64,000 nucleotides of DNA from Treponema sp. (lineage in GTDB: Bacteria > Spirochaetota > Spirochaetia > Treponematales > Treponemataceae), in NCBI GenBank assembly GCA_024693045.1, contig JAILLQ010000039.1, forward strand, positions 1 through 64,000, written 5' to 3'. The position numbers and the translations under genes were made by a program. The first letter of the stretch is position 1. Every line of letters begins with the position of its first letter. Positions 36,016 through 44,862 of the stretch are shown in pieces. Under the pieces are notes generated by a model, which did no database searches, was not told the origin of the DNA, and was given only the letters and a program-made list of their open reading frames with translations.

Positions 36016-38028
36016 CTACATTAAAGAAACTGGATCAACATCACATTCTATATATACATTCTGAGGTCGGGTGTAGTTGTAGAGCAGTTTTTCGGCTGCT
36101 TCCTGAAGAGCTGAAATATTTTGCCCTTTTAAAATTAGCTGATAACGGTAATTCATTGCAATTTTAAGAATCGGACATTCTGCTGGTCCTATTATTTCTA
36201 CTTTTTTTTCGGCAATACTTCTAAGAATTTTTGCGGCTTCTTCTGCTGCATAAGAGGCCTGTTCTTCTTTTGCACTTCTAAAGACAAGTCGAATCATTCT
36301 GCTAAATGGAGGAAAGCCAAGTAATTTTCTCTGGTTCAGTTCATATTTGTAAAAGGGCAGGCTTTCTCCTTTGCAGGAATACAAAACGGCTTCTCTAAAA
36401 GGATTGTAGGTCTGAACTAATACTTTGCCGTCTGGAAAAAATCTTCCCGCTCTTCCTGCTACCTGGGTTATCAGGCTAAAAGTTCTTTCCGAAGCTCTGA
36501 AATCAGGCATGTGAAGACCTGTGTCTGCAAGTACAACACCGACCAGCTGCAGGTTAGGGAAGTTTAGACCTTTAGCAACCATTTGAGTTCCAAGTAAAAT
36601 ATCGTATTCTCCTCGACGGAAGGCGTTCAGTTTTTCTTCAAGTTCGCCTTTTTTAGTCAATGAATCGGTATCAATTCTAAGAATTCTCGCATTTGGAAAT
36701 TTTAAATGGGTTTCTGATTCTATATATTCAGTTCCAAAACCACTATAACCAACGTCTAAAGAACCGCAGGCAGGGCAGGAAACAGGAGGTTGAGTTGTCC
36801 AACCACAGTAATGGCACCTAAGACGATTTTCAATTTTGTGGTAAGTCATAGGGACTGAGCAATTTTTGCAGGTCATTTCATAACCGCATTGATTACACCT
36901 GAAAAAGTGAGTAAAGCCCCTGCGGTTTAAAAATAAAATTACCTGTTTTTTAGCTGCAATTGTTTTTCTAACCTGATCGGCAAGTTCATCTGAAATGCAG
37001 GAAGAATTTTTAATCTGAGAAAGATTAATTGTTTTGATTTGTGGCATTTCTCCACCGGCAAGTCTTTTTGTAAGAGTATGGGCAATAAGTCTTTTGCTTT
37101 CCATTGAATACCAGGCTTCAACAGAAGGGGTTGCGCTTCCCATAACAAGTGGAATCTTTAAGCTTGAACAACGGTGCATTGCAACTTGCCTTGCGTGATA
37201 TCTAGGGGTTTCTCCTGATTTATATGATGCATCGTGTTCTTCATCTATTATTATTAGTCCTAAATCTGGTACTGGTGCAAAGACGGCACTTCTTGCTCCT
37301 ATAACAATTCTTGCTTCCCGATGAATAATTTTTTTCCATTCGGTAAGTTTTTGACTTGGCGTAAGACCGGAATGCAAAACGGCTGCTGTATTTCCAAAGC
37401 GTTTAACTACAGCTTTTACGACTTGCGGAGTAAGGCCAATTTCTGGAACAAGATAAATAACTCCTTTACCAGCATTTAAAAGCCATTCTGCACACTGAAG
37501 AAATACTTCGGTTTTTCCAGTTCCAGTAGCTCCATACAGATAATGGTAAGAACTTTTACCACTTTGACAGGATTGTGTAATTTCTCTGACAGCTTTTTCC
37601 TGTTCAAGGGAAAGTGTATTTGTTGATTTTTCAGAAAAATCTTCTTCAAATGAAAAACCTGGGCTTGTAGATTCTCTTTTTCCCCGGGACGGAATTATTG
37701 AAAAAACTGCTTCTCCTATAGAACATATGTAGTAACGGCTAACCCAGCTTGCAAGGGAAAAGATTTCTTCGTTAAACAGGGGTTCACTATCAATTATTTT
37801 ATTTATAGAACGAATTTTTTCAGGGCCTACAGGACAGGAAGCTGGTATTGTTTCTGAGATACCGGTGATAAAGCCTGTAGCCTTTCTGTTTCCGAAACGT
37901 ATTTCAGCTCTTTTTCCAATTTCTGGAAGATTTTCCTTCTTGTCATCTTCTTTTACTGTATAGGAATATGTAAAAGTCTGGTTTAGAGGAATATTTAGAA
38001 CAATCTGCAGGTAGAGTATTTTTTCCAT
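36016..38028 (-). CDS. priA: Primosomal protein N' (replication-restart helicase PriA)
   Basis: PriA recognises stalled forks and reloads the replicative helicase. The 670-residue protein has the DNA-binding N-terminus (about 1-110), Walker A GATGTGKT at 166-173, DEEH at 262-265 and an eight-cysteine zinc region at about 375-425 (CNQCGYEMTCKNC...CHYCGW...CPACG). Helicase motifs GTQMVAKGLNFP and TQVAGRAGR follow. All are intact. It lies 5 bp after udg in the same direction, so a repair/restart operon is likely. Confidence 0.95.
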   Translation of the reverse strand: MEKILYLQIVLNIPLNQTFTYSYTVKEDDKKENLPEIGKRAEIRFGNRKATGFITGISETIPASCPVGPEKIRSINKIIDSEPLFNEEIFSLASWVSRYYICSIGEAVFSIIPSRGKRESTSPGFSFEEDFSEKSTNTLSLEQEKAVREITQSCQSGKSSYHYLYGATGTGKTEVFLQCAEWLLNAGKGVIYLVPEIGLTPQVVKAVVKRFGNTAAVLHSGLTPSQKLTEWKKIIHREARIVIGARSAVFAPVPDLGLIIIDEEHDASYKSGETPRYHARQVAMHRCSSLKIPLVMGSATPSVEAWYSMESKRLIAHTLTKRLAGGEMPQIKTINLSQIKNSSCISDELADQVRKTIAAKKQVILFLNRRGFTHFFRCNQCGYEMTCKNCSVPMTYHKIENRLRCHYCGWTTQPPVSCPACGSLDVGYSGFGTEYIESETHLKFPNARILRIDTDSLTKKGELEEKLNAFRRGEYDILLGTQMVAKGLNFPNLQLVGVVLADTGLHMPDFRASERTFSLITQVAGRAGRFFPDGKVLVQTYNPFREAVLYSCKGESLPFYKYELNQRKLLGFPPFSRMIRLVFRSAKEEQASYAAEEAAKILRSIAEKKVEIIGPAECPILKIAMNYRYQLILKGQNISALQEAAEKLLYNYTRPQNVYIECDVDPVSLM

Positions 38029-38033
38029 TTATT

Positions 38034-38870
38034 TTAGGCCTGAGAATTTGAATTATTCATTTTATTATAATTTACAGCGTAATCCGGACAAAGTTCCAGT
38101 AATTTTGTGCGGAAAAATTTTAGGTCTTCCCAAGCCGGTCTTTTATAATCTGCATTTCTTAAGAGAGCACTAGGGTGATAAGTTACTATCATAGGAATGC
38201 CATTGTATTCATAAATTTTTCCTCTGTAGCGTCTTAGAGAGATTTCACCTTCTATTTTCATTATGTTCCTAAGAGCTACTTTTCCTACTAGAAGTATGAT
38301 TTTTGGTTTTAAAATGTGAATCTGTGCATCTAAGTAAGCCCTGCAGGAAGCAGCTTCGTCTGGTTCCGGATCTCTGTTGTAGGGCGGTCTGCATTTTACT
38401 GTATTTGCAATATAGCAGTTTGCATTTCGGTCTAATTGAATGGCTGCCAGCATTTTATCCAAAAGTTGTCCTGCAGGACCTACAAAAGGTCGCCCCTGTT
38501 TATCCTCTTCCTCTCCAGGTCCTTCTCCAATAACCAAAACTGCTGGATTTTTAACTCCTTCGCCTGGAACAGAGTGATTTTTTGTTTTGCAAAGTTTACA
38601 GTGTGTGCAATTGTTTATTTTTTCTTCAAGTTCTTTAAGTGTAATGGCATGTCTTTCTTCAGTGGCAGAAATTTCTTCCTTTGGGGAATTATCTTTTATC
38701 ACTTCGATTTTTTCAGACTTATTTTCATTTTTAACTTCTTTATTTTCTTTTATTTCAAGATCGTCTGTAAAATTTGGTTTGTTTTTAAATACTTCAGGTT
38801 CATAGCCATAAAAATTTGCACTTGCAGCTTTTAAAAGCTCAAATATCAATTCTTTATCAATCGCTTTCAT
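38034..38870 (-). CDS. Family 4 uracil-DNA glycosylase (4Fe-4S)
   Basis: The enzyme removes uracil from DNA. From ATG at 38870 the protein has 278 residues. A variable, highly charged N-terminal 80 residues precedes the glycosylase core. Cluster ligands are likely Cys88, Cys91, Cys160 and Cys176. Motif A is GEGPGEEEDKQGRPF at 115-129, and the C-terminal motif YHPSALLR has His232. A longer in-frame TTG start at 38909 is rejected because the family start fits MKAIDKEL and no ribosome-binding site supports the extension. The chosen ATG also lacks a Shine-Dalgarno; a -10 box lies 9 bases upstream. Confidence 0.9.
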   Translation of the reverse strand: MKAIDKELIFELLKAASANFYGYEPEVFKNKPNFTDDLEIKENKEVKNENKSEKIEVIKDNSPKEEISATEERHAITLKELEEKINNCTHCKLCKTKNHSVPGEGVKNPAVLVIGEGPGEEEDKQGRPFVGPAGQLLDKMLAAIQLDRNANCYIANTVKCRPPYNRDPEPDEAASCRAYLDAQIHILKPKIILLVGKVALRNIMKIEGEISLRRYRGKIYEYNGIPMIVTYHPSALLRNADYKRPAWEDLKFFRTKLLELCPDYAVNYNKMNNSNSQA

Positions 38871-38879
38871 TATAAATAA

Positions 38880-38909
38880 AGAATAACACATAACTTGTAA
38901 TTCAAGCAA
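38880..38909 (-). promoter_or_regulatory. Predicted promoter of udg-priA
   Basis: The minus strand has TTGCTT (38904-38909), 18 bases, then TATTCT (38880-38885). Nine bases separate it from the udg ATG, consistent with a leaderless mRNA. It overlaps the opposite promoter at 38895-38923. Confidence 0.45.
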
Positions 38910-38923
38910 TAAACAAGTATATT
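38895..38923 (+). promoter_or_regulatory. Predicted promoter of the outer-membrane protein/glycosyltransferase pair
   Basis: TTGTAA (38895-38900) and TATATT (38918-38923) have a 17-base spacer. Eight bases separate the -10 from the ATG, and no Shine-Dalgarno is present. Confidence 0.5.
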
Positions 38924-38931
38924 TAACTAAT

Positions 38932-40716
38932 ATGAAAAAATATTTTCTGCTTTTTATAATTTTTTCTTTTATATTTTCTAATTCCCTCTACTCTCAGGTG
39001 ACTGTAGATCCTAGGGATGATTTTTATGAGGACGCTGCCGGCTGGTATCTAAAAGGACTTGTAGACAGCCTTCCCCAGGTTAAACCATATACTCTGTGGC
39101 AGGTTAGGGAAATTCTTGCCGCTGTTATGGCTTCTTCTAATAAAGAGGAAGCAAAAAGAGCAAATGATTACTGGATTTCCCGCTTTCATTATCCAATACA
39201 CCTAAAAGCAGAAGGCGATTTTGGGGCAAATTTTGAACTTTTAGAAGATACAGACGACGATAATAACGCAAAATACGAAGATGACTTTCAACTTTATTCG
39301 GCAAAGGCTAGTTTACAGGGAGAGTTCAGTTTTAATCCTTACATGGGGTTAGGGCTTGATCTTTCTATTCGTGGCACTAATAACAACGAAAGTCTTTCAA
39401 ATCAGTTTCCTAGATTTAAAAGTTTCAGTGACTACATGGGAATGGAATGGCTTTCCTTTACAGAGGGAGATATAGATTTTTCTGTAAATCCTGGATTTAA
39501 CCTTACTTTTGGTAATTCCTTTTTAAATGCTTCCTTGGGGTATACTAGATTAGGCTATGGACTTTTTACAGATTCTGATTTGGTATTAAATCCAAATTCA
39601 AATCCTATGCCTAATGCTGTGATTTCTTTTGTAAGCGATTTATTTGAATATACTCATGTTCAGGCTATTGCTTCGGCTCAGGCTTTGGATTCCAGTGATG
39701 ATTATAAATGGGGAAAGGTTTATGCTTTTCATTCATTGAGAGTACCTCTCTTAGACAGAAAATTTTCAATTTCCTACTACGAATCTGTTGTATATGGAGA
39801 AGGATTTAATCCATCTTACTTAATGCCTGTTCCTTGGGCTATAATTTCAAATGTAGCAGGTTTTAACGAAAATCTTATTGCTGGTCTTAACCTTCAGTAT
39901 AAACCTGTTGACTGTATCGCAATAAGCACAGATTTCCTTTTTGATGATATCGACGATTTAAAAAGTTTTGTAAAATTAAAGTGGAACGACGCAGCTATAA
40001 AGGCAGCTTTTAAGACAGGCGTTCTTTATACTCCAACAGAATCCATCTGCCGTATGATAAAACTCGATTATACGATGGTAATGCCATATACATATTCTTA
40101 CTATGATACGAGGGATTCTACATATAACTATTCTGATTACACAAATAATGGTCTTTCAATTGGATCTGATTTGATTCCTAATTCTCACCAGTTTTCTGTA
40201 GACATAAAGTTTAATCCTATAAAACACTTTAATATTCTTTCTACTTCTAAGTTCATTCTTCACGCAAATCCTCAGGAAAGTCTTTCTGCTTCTGACATCT
40301 ATTCTGCGTATGCCTACACAAGAAATGGCGGACTTTCTCAGGCTGAAATGGCGTACATTTTGTTCAATGAAACAACTGATTTTATGAACCAGGAACACAA
40401 AATGGCTGTCGTTAGGTCCGGTTTGGATTTTTCTTATGAACTTGTGGCAAAGAAATTTTCTTCAATAAAAATATTTGCAGGTTATTCTTTCGAATACATT
40501 ATGAACGATGGTGTCGACTCTTCAATATATCCTGGATCCTATGTGGGTCAGGCTGTTGATAAGGAAGAGATAATTAAAGCTTATTTATCGCACCAAGACA
40601 TGTCTCCTTTTATGAAGATTCAAAATCCAGCTGAATGGGCTAAAAAAGAATGGGTGGATAACTTAAAAAATACCTATCACCATTATTTTAAAGCCGGGGT
40701 TATATTAAAACTTTAG
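38932..40716 (+). CDS. Predicted outer-membrane beta-barrel protein
   Basis: This 594-residue protein has a signal peptide (YFLLFIIFSFIFSNSLYSQ, cleavage near residue 22). An alpha-helical N-terminal segment follows (DAAGWYLKGLVDSLPQVKPY), then long alternating beta-strand patterns with aromatic girdles to the end (HHYFKAGVILKL). The helical start followed by a barrel resembles capsule-assembly Wzi-type proteins, but the similarity is by layout only. It is followed after 3 bp by a glycosyltransferase, hinting at glycan or glycolipid biology. I do not recognise a definite family. Confidence 0.72.
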   Translation: MKKYFLLFIIFSFIFSNSLYSQVTVDPRDDFYEDAAGWYLKGLVDSLPQVKPYTLWQVREILAAVMASSNKEEAKRANDYWISRFHYPIHLKAEGDFGANFELLEDTDDDNNAKYEDDFQLYSAKASLQGEFSFNPYMGLGLDLSIRGTNNNESLSNQFPRFKSFSDYMGMEWLSFTEGDIDFSVNPGFNLTFGNSFLNASLGYTRLGYGLFTDSDLVLNPNSNPMPNAVISFVSDLFEYTHVQAIASAQALDSSDDYKWGKVYAFHSLRVPLLDRKFSISYYESVVYGEGFNPSYLMPVPWAIISNVAGFNENLIAGLNLQYKPVDCIAISTDFLFDDIDDLKSFVKLKWNDAAIKAAFKTGVLYTPTESICRMIKLDYTMVMPYTYSYYDTRDSTYNYSDYTNNGLSIGSDLIPNSHQFSVDIKFNPIKHFNILSTSKFILHANPQESLSASDIYSAYAYTRNGGLSQAEMAYILFNETTDFMNQEHKMAVVRSGLDFSYELVAKKFSSIKIFAGYSFEYIMNDGVDSSIYPGSYVGQAVDKEEIIKAYLSHQDMSPFMKIQNPAEWAKKEWVDNLKNTYHHYFKAGVILKL

Positions 40717-40719
40717 AAT

Positions 40720-41847
40720 ATGGCAGATAGAAAGTTTCTTTTTTTATATTTAGATACTGGAGCTGGTCATAAATCAGCGGCGAAAGTGTTAGCCTCATCC
40801 ATGAAAGCTATAGATCCAAGCGTTGAGATTCGTCTTTTCAGGGGTTTTTCTCGACATGGACTTGGACATACTCTTTTTGAAAAGGGATATAATTATTCCT
40901 GCAATTACATACATGGTCTTTTTCCTTTAACTTATGATTTGGGGCAGAGTAGATTTCTTCAGTCGATTTTAAAGAATATTTTATTACCAGAAACAAGAAT
41001 TTATCTTAAAAAATTAATAATGAGAGAAAGACCGACTGATATTGTTTGCTTTCATTTTGGTGTTACTCCTTATGTAAAAGAAGTTATTAAAACTATTCCC
41101 TGGAAAATTAATTATACAGTTCTGGTTACAGATCCTTTTACTGTTCATTCTTCATGGTTTTTTGAAAAAGATTTGAATTACATGGTTTACTCAGAAGATG
41201 TAAAAAATGAGGCTGTCAAACTGGGCGTACCTGCTGATAATATTCAGGTTATACCTTTTTTAATGAATCCTAAATTCAGAAACCATATAACTCAGGACGA
41301 AGTAAGAAATTTAAAAATTAAACATGGTTTTGATCCAGATAAGAAAATGGTTCTTCTTGTTGGAGGTGGAGAAGGGCTTCCTGGCGCGAGAGAAATTGTA
41401 AATCATTGTCTTATTCATAAAGCTAATTTTTCTACTGCAATTATTTGTGGACGCGATAAGGTTATTAAACAGAATTTTAACCTTCTTCGTCTGGCAAACC
41501 CTAGACTTGATTTGCATGTTTTTGGTTTTGTTGATTTTTTGGATGAACTTGTTAAAATCTGCGATTGTGCTGTTATAAAGGCTGGTCCTGCAACTTTACT
41601 TGAAGTTCTTTCATGCAGAAAGCCTGTTATTATTTGTAAATACATTCATAATCAAGAGTTAGGTAATGTACATTATGCAATTAACCACAAGGTTGGATAT
41701 TTTATTCAAAAATCAGGGGCCATTTATAAAAAAATAAACGAGCTGCTAACTGACAGCTCGTTTGATGAAAAGATGAAGAAAAACTTTGACAGCGTTGTAA
41801 TTGATACAGACGCTTCAAAGGTTGCTAAACTTCTTCTCCAAAAGTAA
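40720..41847 (+). CDS. MGDG-synthase/MurG-type glycosyltransferase
   Basis: This 375-residue protein has the GT-B fold motifs of the family that includes monogalactosyldiacylglycerol synthase and processive diacylglycerol glucosyltransferases. The N-terminal LYLDTGAGHKSAAKVLASS contains GAGH at 14-17. The C-terminal nucleotide-sugar site reads VIKAGPATLLEVLSCRKPVI, followed by NQELGNVHY. It probably glycosylates a lipid at the inner face of the membrane. The start has no ribosome-binding site and lies 3 bp after the barrel gene. Its last 23 bp overlap the 3' end of the convergent thiI gene. Confidence 0.86.
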   Translation: MADRKFLFLYLDTGAGHKSAAKVLASSMKAIDPSVEIRLFRGFSRHGLGHTLFEKGYNYSCNYIHGLFPLTYDLGQSRFLQSILKNILLPETRIYLKKLIMRERPTDIVCFHFGVTPYVKEVIKTIPWKINYTVLVTDPFTVHSSWFFEKDLNYMVYSEDVKNEAVKLGVPADNIQVIPFLMNPKFRNHITQDEVRNLKIKHGFDPDKKMVLLVGGGEGLPGAREIVNHCLIHKANFSTAIICGRDKVIKQNFNLLRLANPRLDLHVFGFVDFLDELVKICDCAVIKAGPATLLEVLSCRKPVIICKYIHNQELGNVHYAINHKVGYFIQKSGAIYKKINELLTDSSFDEKMKKNFDSVVIDTDASKVAKLLLQK

Positions 41848-42997
41848 AGTGCTTTACATCTCTTTTTTCATAAGATTCTTTAATCAATTCGTCACAATCC
41901 ATTTCTGAATATATTCTTTCTGCATCTTCTATTCTTCCTCTTAAAATAGGATGTTTTGGTGAAAAAAGAACACAACAGTCTTCGTAAGGAAGAATTGAAG
42001 TATTATAAGTGTCGATAAAGTAGGCGGTATCGATAATTTCTTCTTTATCAAGTCCTATAAGAGGTCTCATAAGGGGATATTTTGCAAAGTGTTCGGTTAC
42101 GCAGAGATTTTCCATTGTCTGACTGGCAACCTGGCCTAAACTTTCTCCCGTAATTATGCAGTCTGCACCGATTCGTTCTGCAAGCATATTTGCAACTTTC
42201 ATCATGCATACTCTGAGCATTAAAGTTGCCCATTCTTCTGGTGCTTTTTCTTTTATTTTCATTTGAACATCGGTAAATGGTATTATGTTCAGATAAGTGT
42301 TCAATCCAAATAATGAAAGTTTTGAAGCTAATTCTTCAACTTTCTGCTGGGCTTCGATTGACGTATATGGGTATGAGTGAAAGTAAACACATTGAACTTT
42401 CATACCTCGTCTCATCATTCTGTAACCTGCAACAGGGGAATCAAGTCCTCCTGAAAGTAAAAGAAGTCCTGTTCCGCTGCAACCTGCAGGAAGTCCTCGA
42501 CAACCTTTTCTTGCATCACTGTAAACAAATACTCTTTCCCTAACTTCTATATAAATGTGAAGGTCAGGATTGTGAACATCTACTTCCATAAATCTGTCAT
42601 CGTAGATTGCACCTGCTGATTCAACTGCTATTTCATAAGAATTTAATGGAAAACTTTTATCCGCTCTTTTGGCTTCGATTTTAAATGTTTTGGCATTGCT
42701 TAATTCTTTTGCCTGTTCTGCACATTTTCGTACCGCTGCTTTAATAGATTCTATATTTTTTTCGCAGGTGATTGTTTTTGCCCAGCCAGTAATCCCTAAA
42801 AGATGCGAAAGAACTTTTTCAACTTCTTCTTCTTCACTTTCAGCTGCGTCAATATATAGACGGCCTGCAAAAAGGGCAATTTTTACATCTCTACCTTTAA
42901 GACATTCTTTAACATTTTTTATTAATAGTCTTTCAAAAAATTTAATATTGGTGCCTTTAAGTGCAAGTTCACCGATTTTACCTAAATATGTTACCAT
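41825..42997 (-). CDS. thiI: tRNA 4-thiouridine synthase ThiI
   Basis: ThiI transfers sulfur to U8 of tRNA and in some bacteria serves thiamine synthesis. The 390-residue protein has a ferredoxin-like/THUMP N-terminus (about 1-165) and a PP-loop ATPase domain with LLLLSGGLDSP at 178-188. The C-terminal rhodanese domain of the E. coli protein is absent, as in the short ThiI class. YEDCCVLFSPKHP lies near residue 335. A -10-like TATAGT lies 6 bases before the ATG and no Shine-Dalgarno is seen. Confidence 0.92.
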   Translation of the reverse strand: MVTYLGKIGELALKGTNIKFFERLLIKNVKECLKGRDVKIALFAGRLYIDAAESEEEEVEKVLSHLLGITGWAKTITCEKNIESIKAAVRKCAEQAKELSNAKTFKIEAKRADKSFPLNSYEIAVESAGAIYDDRFMEVDVHNPDLHIYIEVRERVFVYSDARKGCRGLPAGCSGTGLLLLSGGLDSPVAGYRMMRRGMKVQCVYFHSYPYTSIEAQQKVEELASKLSLFGLNTYLNIIPFTDVQMKIKEKAPEEWATLMLRVCMMKVANMLAERIGADCIITGESLGQVASQTMENLCVTEHFAKYPLMRPLIGLDKEEIIDTAYFIDTYNTSILPYEDCCVLFSPKHPILRGRIEDAERIYSEMDCDELIKESYEKRDVKHFTFGEEV

Positions 42998-43009
42998 GCG
43001 GATACTATA

Positions 43010-44017
43010 CTATTTTTTCTTCACTATGTCTTGTGCCCTTGGACCAAAAGCTTTTTGTCTTTCTCTCACGGCTTGAATTATTTCATTTCCCTTTTCAAGT
43101 TCATTGATTAAGTCCCAGTGCCAGTCTAAATTTTCTTCAGGGAAGAGTGGTGGAGGGTCTGGTTTCCTTTGTGAATTTGCTAATTCTACGATATTCAATA
43201 AATCTTGGGCAGAAGCTGTCTCTTTTAATTTTACAAGGTAAGGGCCTTTTAGTGTTAAGACTGAAGATTGTTCATTAATCTGGTATTTAAATGGTACTTT
43301 CTGATATTTTTCGACATTACGGATATTTGAAGACTTACCGTTTACGCAAGTATAATTTTGACCTGCACTGTATATATGTTTATTCACAGTGTACAACATT
43401 GCTGCGTCTGAAAAGGCTGCCTTTGAATCTTCATTTTTCATATTAGTTTCCCAAAAACGAAGGCGGTAAGTTCCCTGGGGAGTTATGTACCAGGAAATTA
43501 TATTGTCTATGTCATTTCTTTCATGTATTTGTATTGAATCACTGGTATTTAGCCCCTGCCAGTATCCGTAAATGTTTTTTTCTTCGTTTTCCGCATATGC
43601 ATTTGAATCAACTTGTATTTCTGAGTAGGGAATTTTTACCAGGAAATCAAGATAAATCTTATTATCTTCTATATAGATAGGTATGGTGGACTTTGATTTT
43701 TTTCCATATAAAATTGTGAGTTCCCAAATTTCATCGCTTTTAGAAATTTTTTCGAAAGAAGTGGTAATTTCAATTCCTTTTTTTCCAGTCGATATATTTC
43801 TTCTTCTTTCCTTGATTTCTGAAAAATGTTCTGGTTCACATACTCTGTCCAGATACCAGCCGTAATATTCTTTTAAAACTATAGAAATTTGATTGTTTTC
43901 TCCCATGAATATATAGCGGTCCTGCCCCTTCCAAATACCTTTAAAAATTTCTGGAGTTTGAGAAAATACAAGAAGGTGAATACAGAGAAAATAAAGGGCA
44001 AAAAGAAACTTTTTCAT
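43010..44017 (-). CDS. Exported protein of unknown function
   Basis: This 335-residue protein has a signal peptide (FLFALYFLCIHLLVFSQ, cleavage near TPE at residue 20) and a secreted beta-rich domain with repeated Trp-Gly patterns (IFKGIWKGQDRYIFMG; NIYGYWQGLNTSDSIQ), suggesting two related halves. No family is recognised. It lies 12 bp upstream of thiI in the same direction, and is divergent from the iron-island promoters at 44.1 kb. Confidence 0.68.
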   Translation of the reverse strand: MKKFLFALYFLCIHLLVFSQTPEIFKGIWKGQDRYIFMGENNQISIVLKEYYGWYLDRVCEPEHFSEIKERRRNISTGKKGIEITTSFEKISKSDEIWELTILYGKKSKSTIPIYIEDNKIYLDFLVKIPYSEIQVDSNAYAENEEKNIYGYWQGLNTSDSIQIHERNDIDNIISWYITPQGTYRLRFWETNMKNEDSKAAFSDAAMLYTVNKHIYSAGQNYTCVNGKSSNIRNVEKYQKVPFKYQINEQSSVLTLKGPYLVKLKETASAQDLLNIVELANSQRKPDPPPLFPEENLDWHWDLINELEKGNEIIQAVRERQKAFGPRAQDIVKKK

Positions 44018-44086
44018 ACTATATTATCGGTTGAAGTATTATTTTATTTTAGTCCATTAAATTATTGAAAATGAGAAAAAAAAGTT

Positions 44087-44104
44087 AGTTAGCACTGTCT
44101 AACT
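44087..44104. promoter_or_regulatory. Regulon operator, copy 1
   Basis: AGTTAGC-ACTG-TCTAACT matches the palindrome AGTTAGC-N4-GCTAACT at 13 of 14 half-site positions. It lies 42 bases upstream of a perfect copy and between the exported-protein gene and the DUF3793 operon. Confidence 0.65.
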
Positions 44105-44140
44105 ACTTGATTTAAAGTATATTTATGAGTATAAATATAG

Positions 44141-44169
44141 TTGACAGTTAGCCAATGCTAACTTCCAAT
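44141..44169 (+). promoter_or_regulatory. Promoter of the DUF3793-flavodoxin unit
   Basis: A consensus -35, TTGACA (44141-44146), is followed by exactly 17 bases and a weaker -10, TCCAAT (44164-44169). The spacer is filled by the operator palindrome, so a bound repressor would block polymerase directly. Confidence 0.6.
44146..44163. promoter_or_regulatory. Regulon operator, copy 2 (perfect palindrome)
   Basis: AGTTAGC-CAAT-GCTAACT is a perfect 7-4-7 inverted repeat. It occupies the -35/-10 spacer of the promoter at 44141-44169. The same perfect palindrome is found before the mini-Fur gene at 56442. Confidence 0.8.
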
Positions 44170-44191
44170 TTTTGCAAAAGTTTTTTGCAAT

Positions 44192-44257
44192 AGGCGGGAA
44201 GTAAGAATCCCTCAAAAGGCAGTTTCCTTCAAATCTGCTTCCCGCCTCTTTTTATTT
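44192..44257 (+). terminator. Terminator-like hairpin in the DUF3793 leader (attenuator or small-RNA end)
   Basis: A 10-bp perfect stem, AGGCGGGAAG (44192-44201) with CTTCCCGCCT (44238-44247), encloses 36 bases and is followed by CTTTTTATTT. It sits between the regulated promoter and the DUF3793 start. Just upstream, TTGCAAAAG/TTTTTTGCAA near 44172-44190 forms a second hairpin. Transcripts from the 44141 promoter must read through it to reach the genes. Confidence 0.7.
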
Positions 44258-44270
44258 CTGGAGGAAGGTG

Positions 44271-44849
44271 ATGAGTTTTGATCAGCTTGTTATGCAGTGT
44301 GGAGCTCCAGCCTTATGCGGAATAAAAAGTGCAAGTCTTTTTTCTATGAAATTGGATTTGTATGGTAATGGAAGCTGGAAGATAGGTGAATGGAATGAGT
44401 ACTTTGCATCTCAAGGTATTCATATTCTTCCTATACAAAAAAAAGACGGAAGAATGCTTCTTCTTGTATATAACAAGGAGATTCTAAAGGGCATTACTTC
44501 TGATAAGGCCGTAAGTTCTTATCTAAGGGGTAAAGGTTATCCTGTTGATAATGGCTTTGAAGCTGTTTTTCGCGAGTTTCTTTTTAGATTGATGGCTTAT
44601 AAATCATTCCCTCATGAAGCGGGAGTATTTTTAGGTTATCCATTAAAAGATGTAATTCAGTTCGAAATTAATGGTGGATGCGGCTTTAAATACTGCGGTT
44701 ACTGGAAGGTCTATGATGACATTGAAAGTGCAGTAAGTTTGATGGACAAATATAAAAAGTGCAGTTTGTTCTGTACGAGTTTGCTGCAGAAGGGGATTAC
44801 AGTTCCTCTTGCGGCGTGTAAATATAAGACTTTATATAAAGTTGCTTAA
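44271..44849 (+). CDS. DUF3793 protein
   Basis: This 192-residue cytoplasmic protein has the DUF3793 pattern. It starts with CGAPALCGIKSASLFSM near residues 10-26, continues with PHEAGVFLGYPLKDVIQFEIN in the middle and ends with CGYWKVYDD...YKKCSLFCTSLL. Several cysteines are conserved in character (Cys10, Cys16, then GGCGFKYCGYW). The function is not established; the family is often seen beside flavodoxins, which is also the case here. ATG at 44271 is chosen because GGAGG lies 6 bases upstream; the in-frame GTG at 44268 is less well spaced. It is predicted to be repressed through the AGTTAGC palindromes. Confidence 0.82.
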   Translation: MSFDQLVMQCGAPALCGIKSASLFSMKLDLYGNGSWKIGEWNEYFASQGIHILPIQKKDGRMLLLVYNKEILKGITSDKAVSSYLRGKGYPVDNGFEAVFREFLFRLMAYKSFPHEAGVFLGYPLKDVIQFEINGGCGFKYCGYWKVYDDIESAVSLMDKYKKCSLFCTSLLQKGITVPLAACKYKTLYKVA

Positions 44850-44862
44850 TTTGGAGGAAAAA

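Noticed and set aside
38436-38834. Plus-strand frame of 132 residues opposite udg
   Set aside because: It overlaps the glycosylase entirely, has phenylalanine-rich low-complexity sequence and no start signal.
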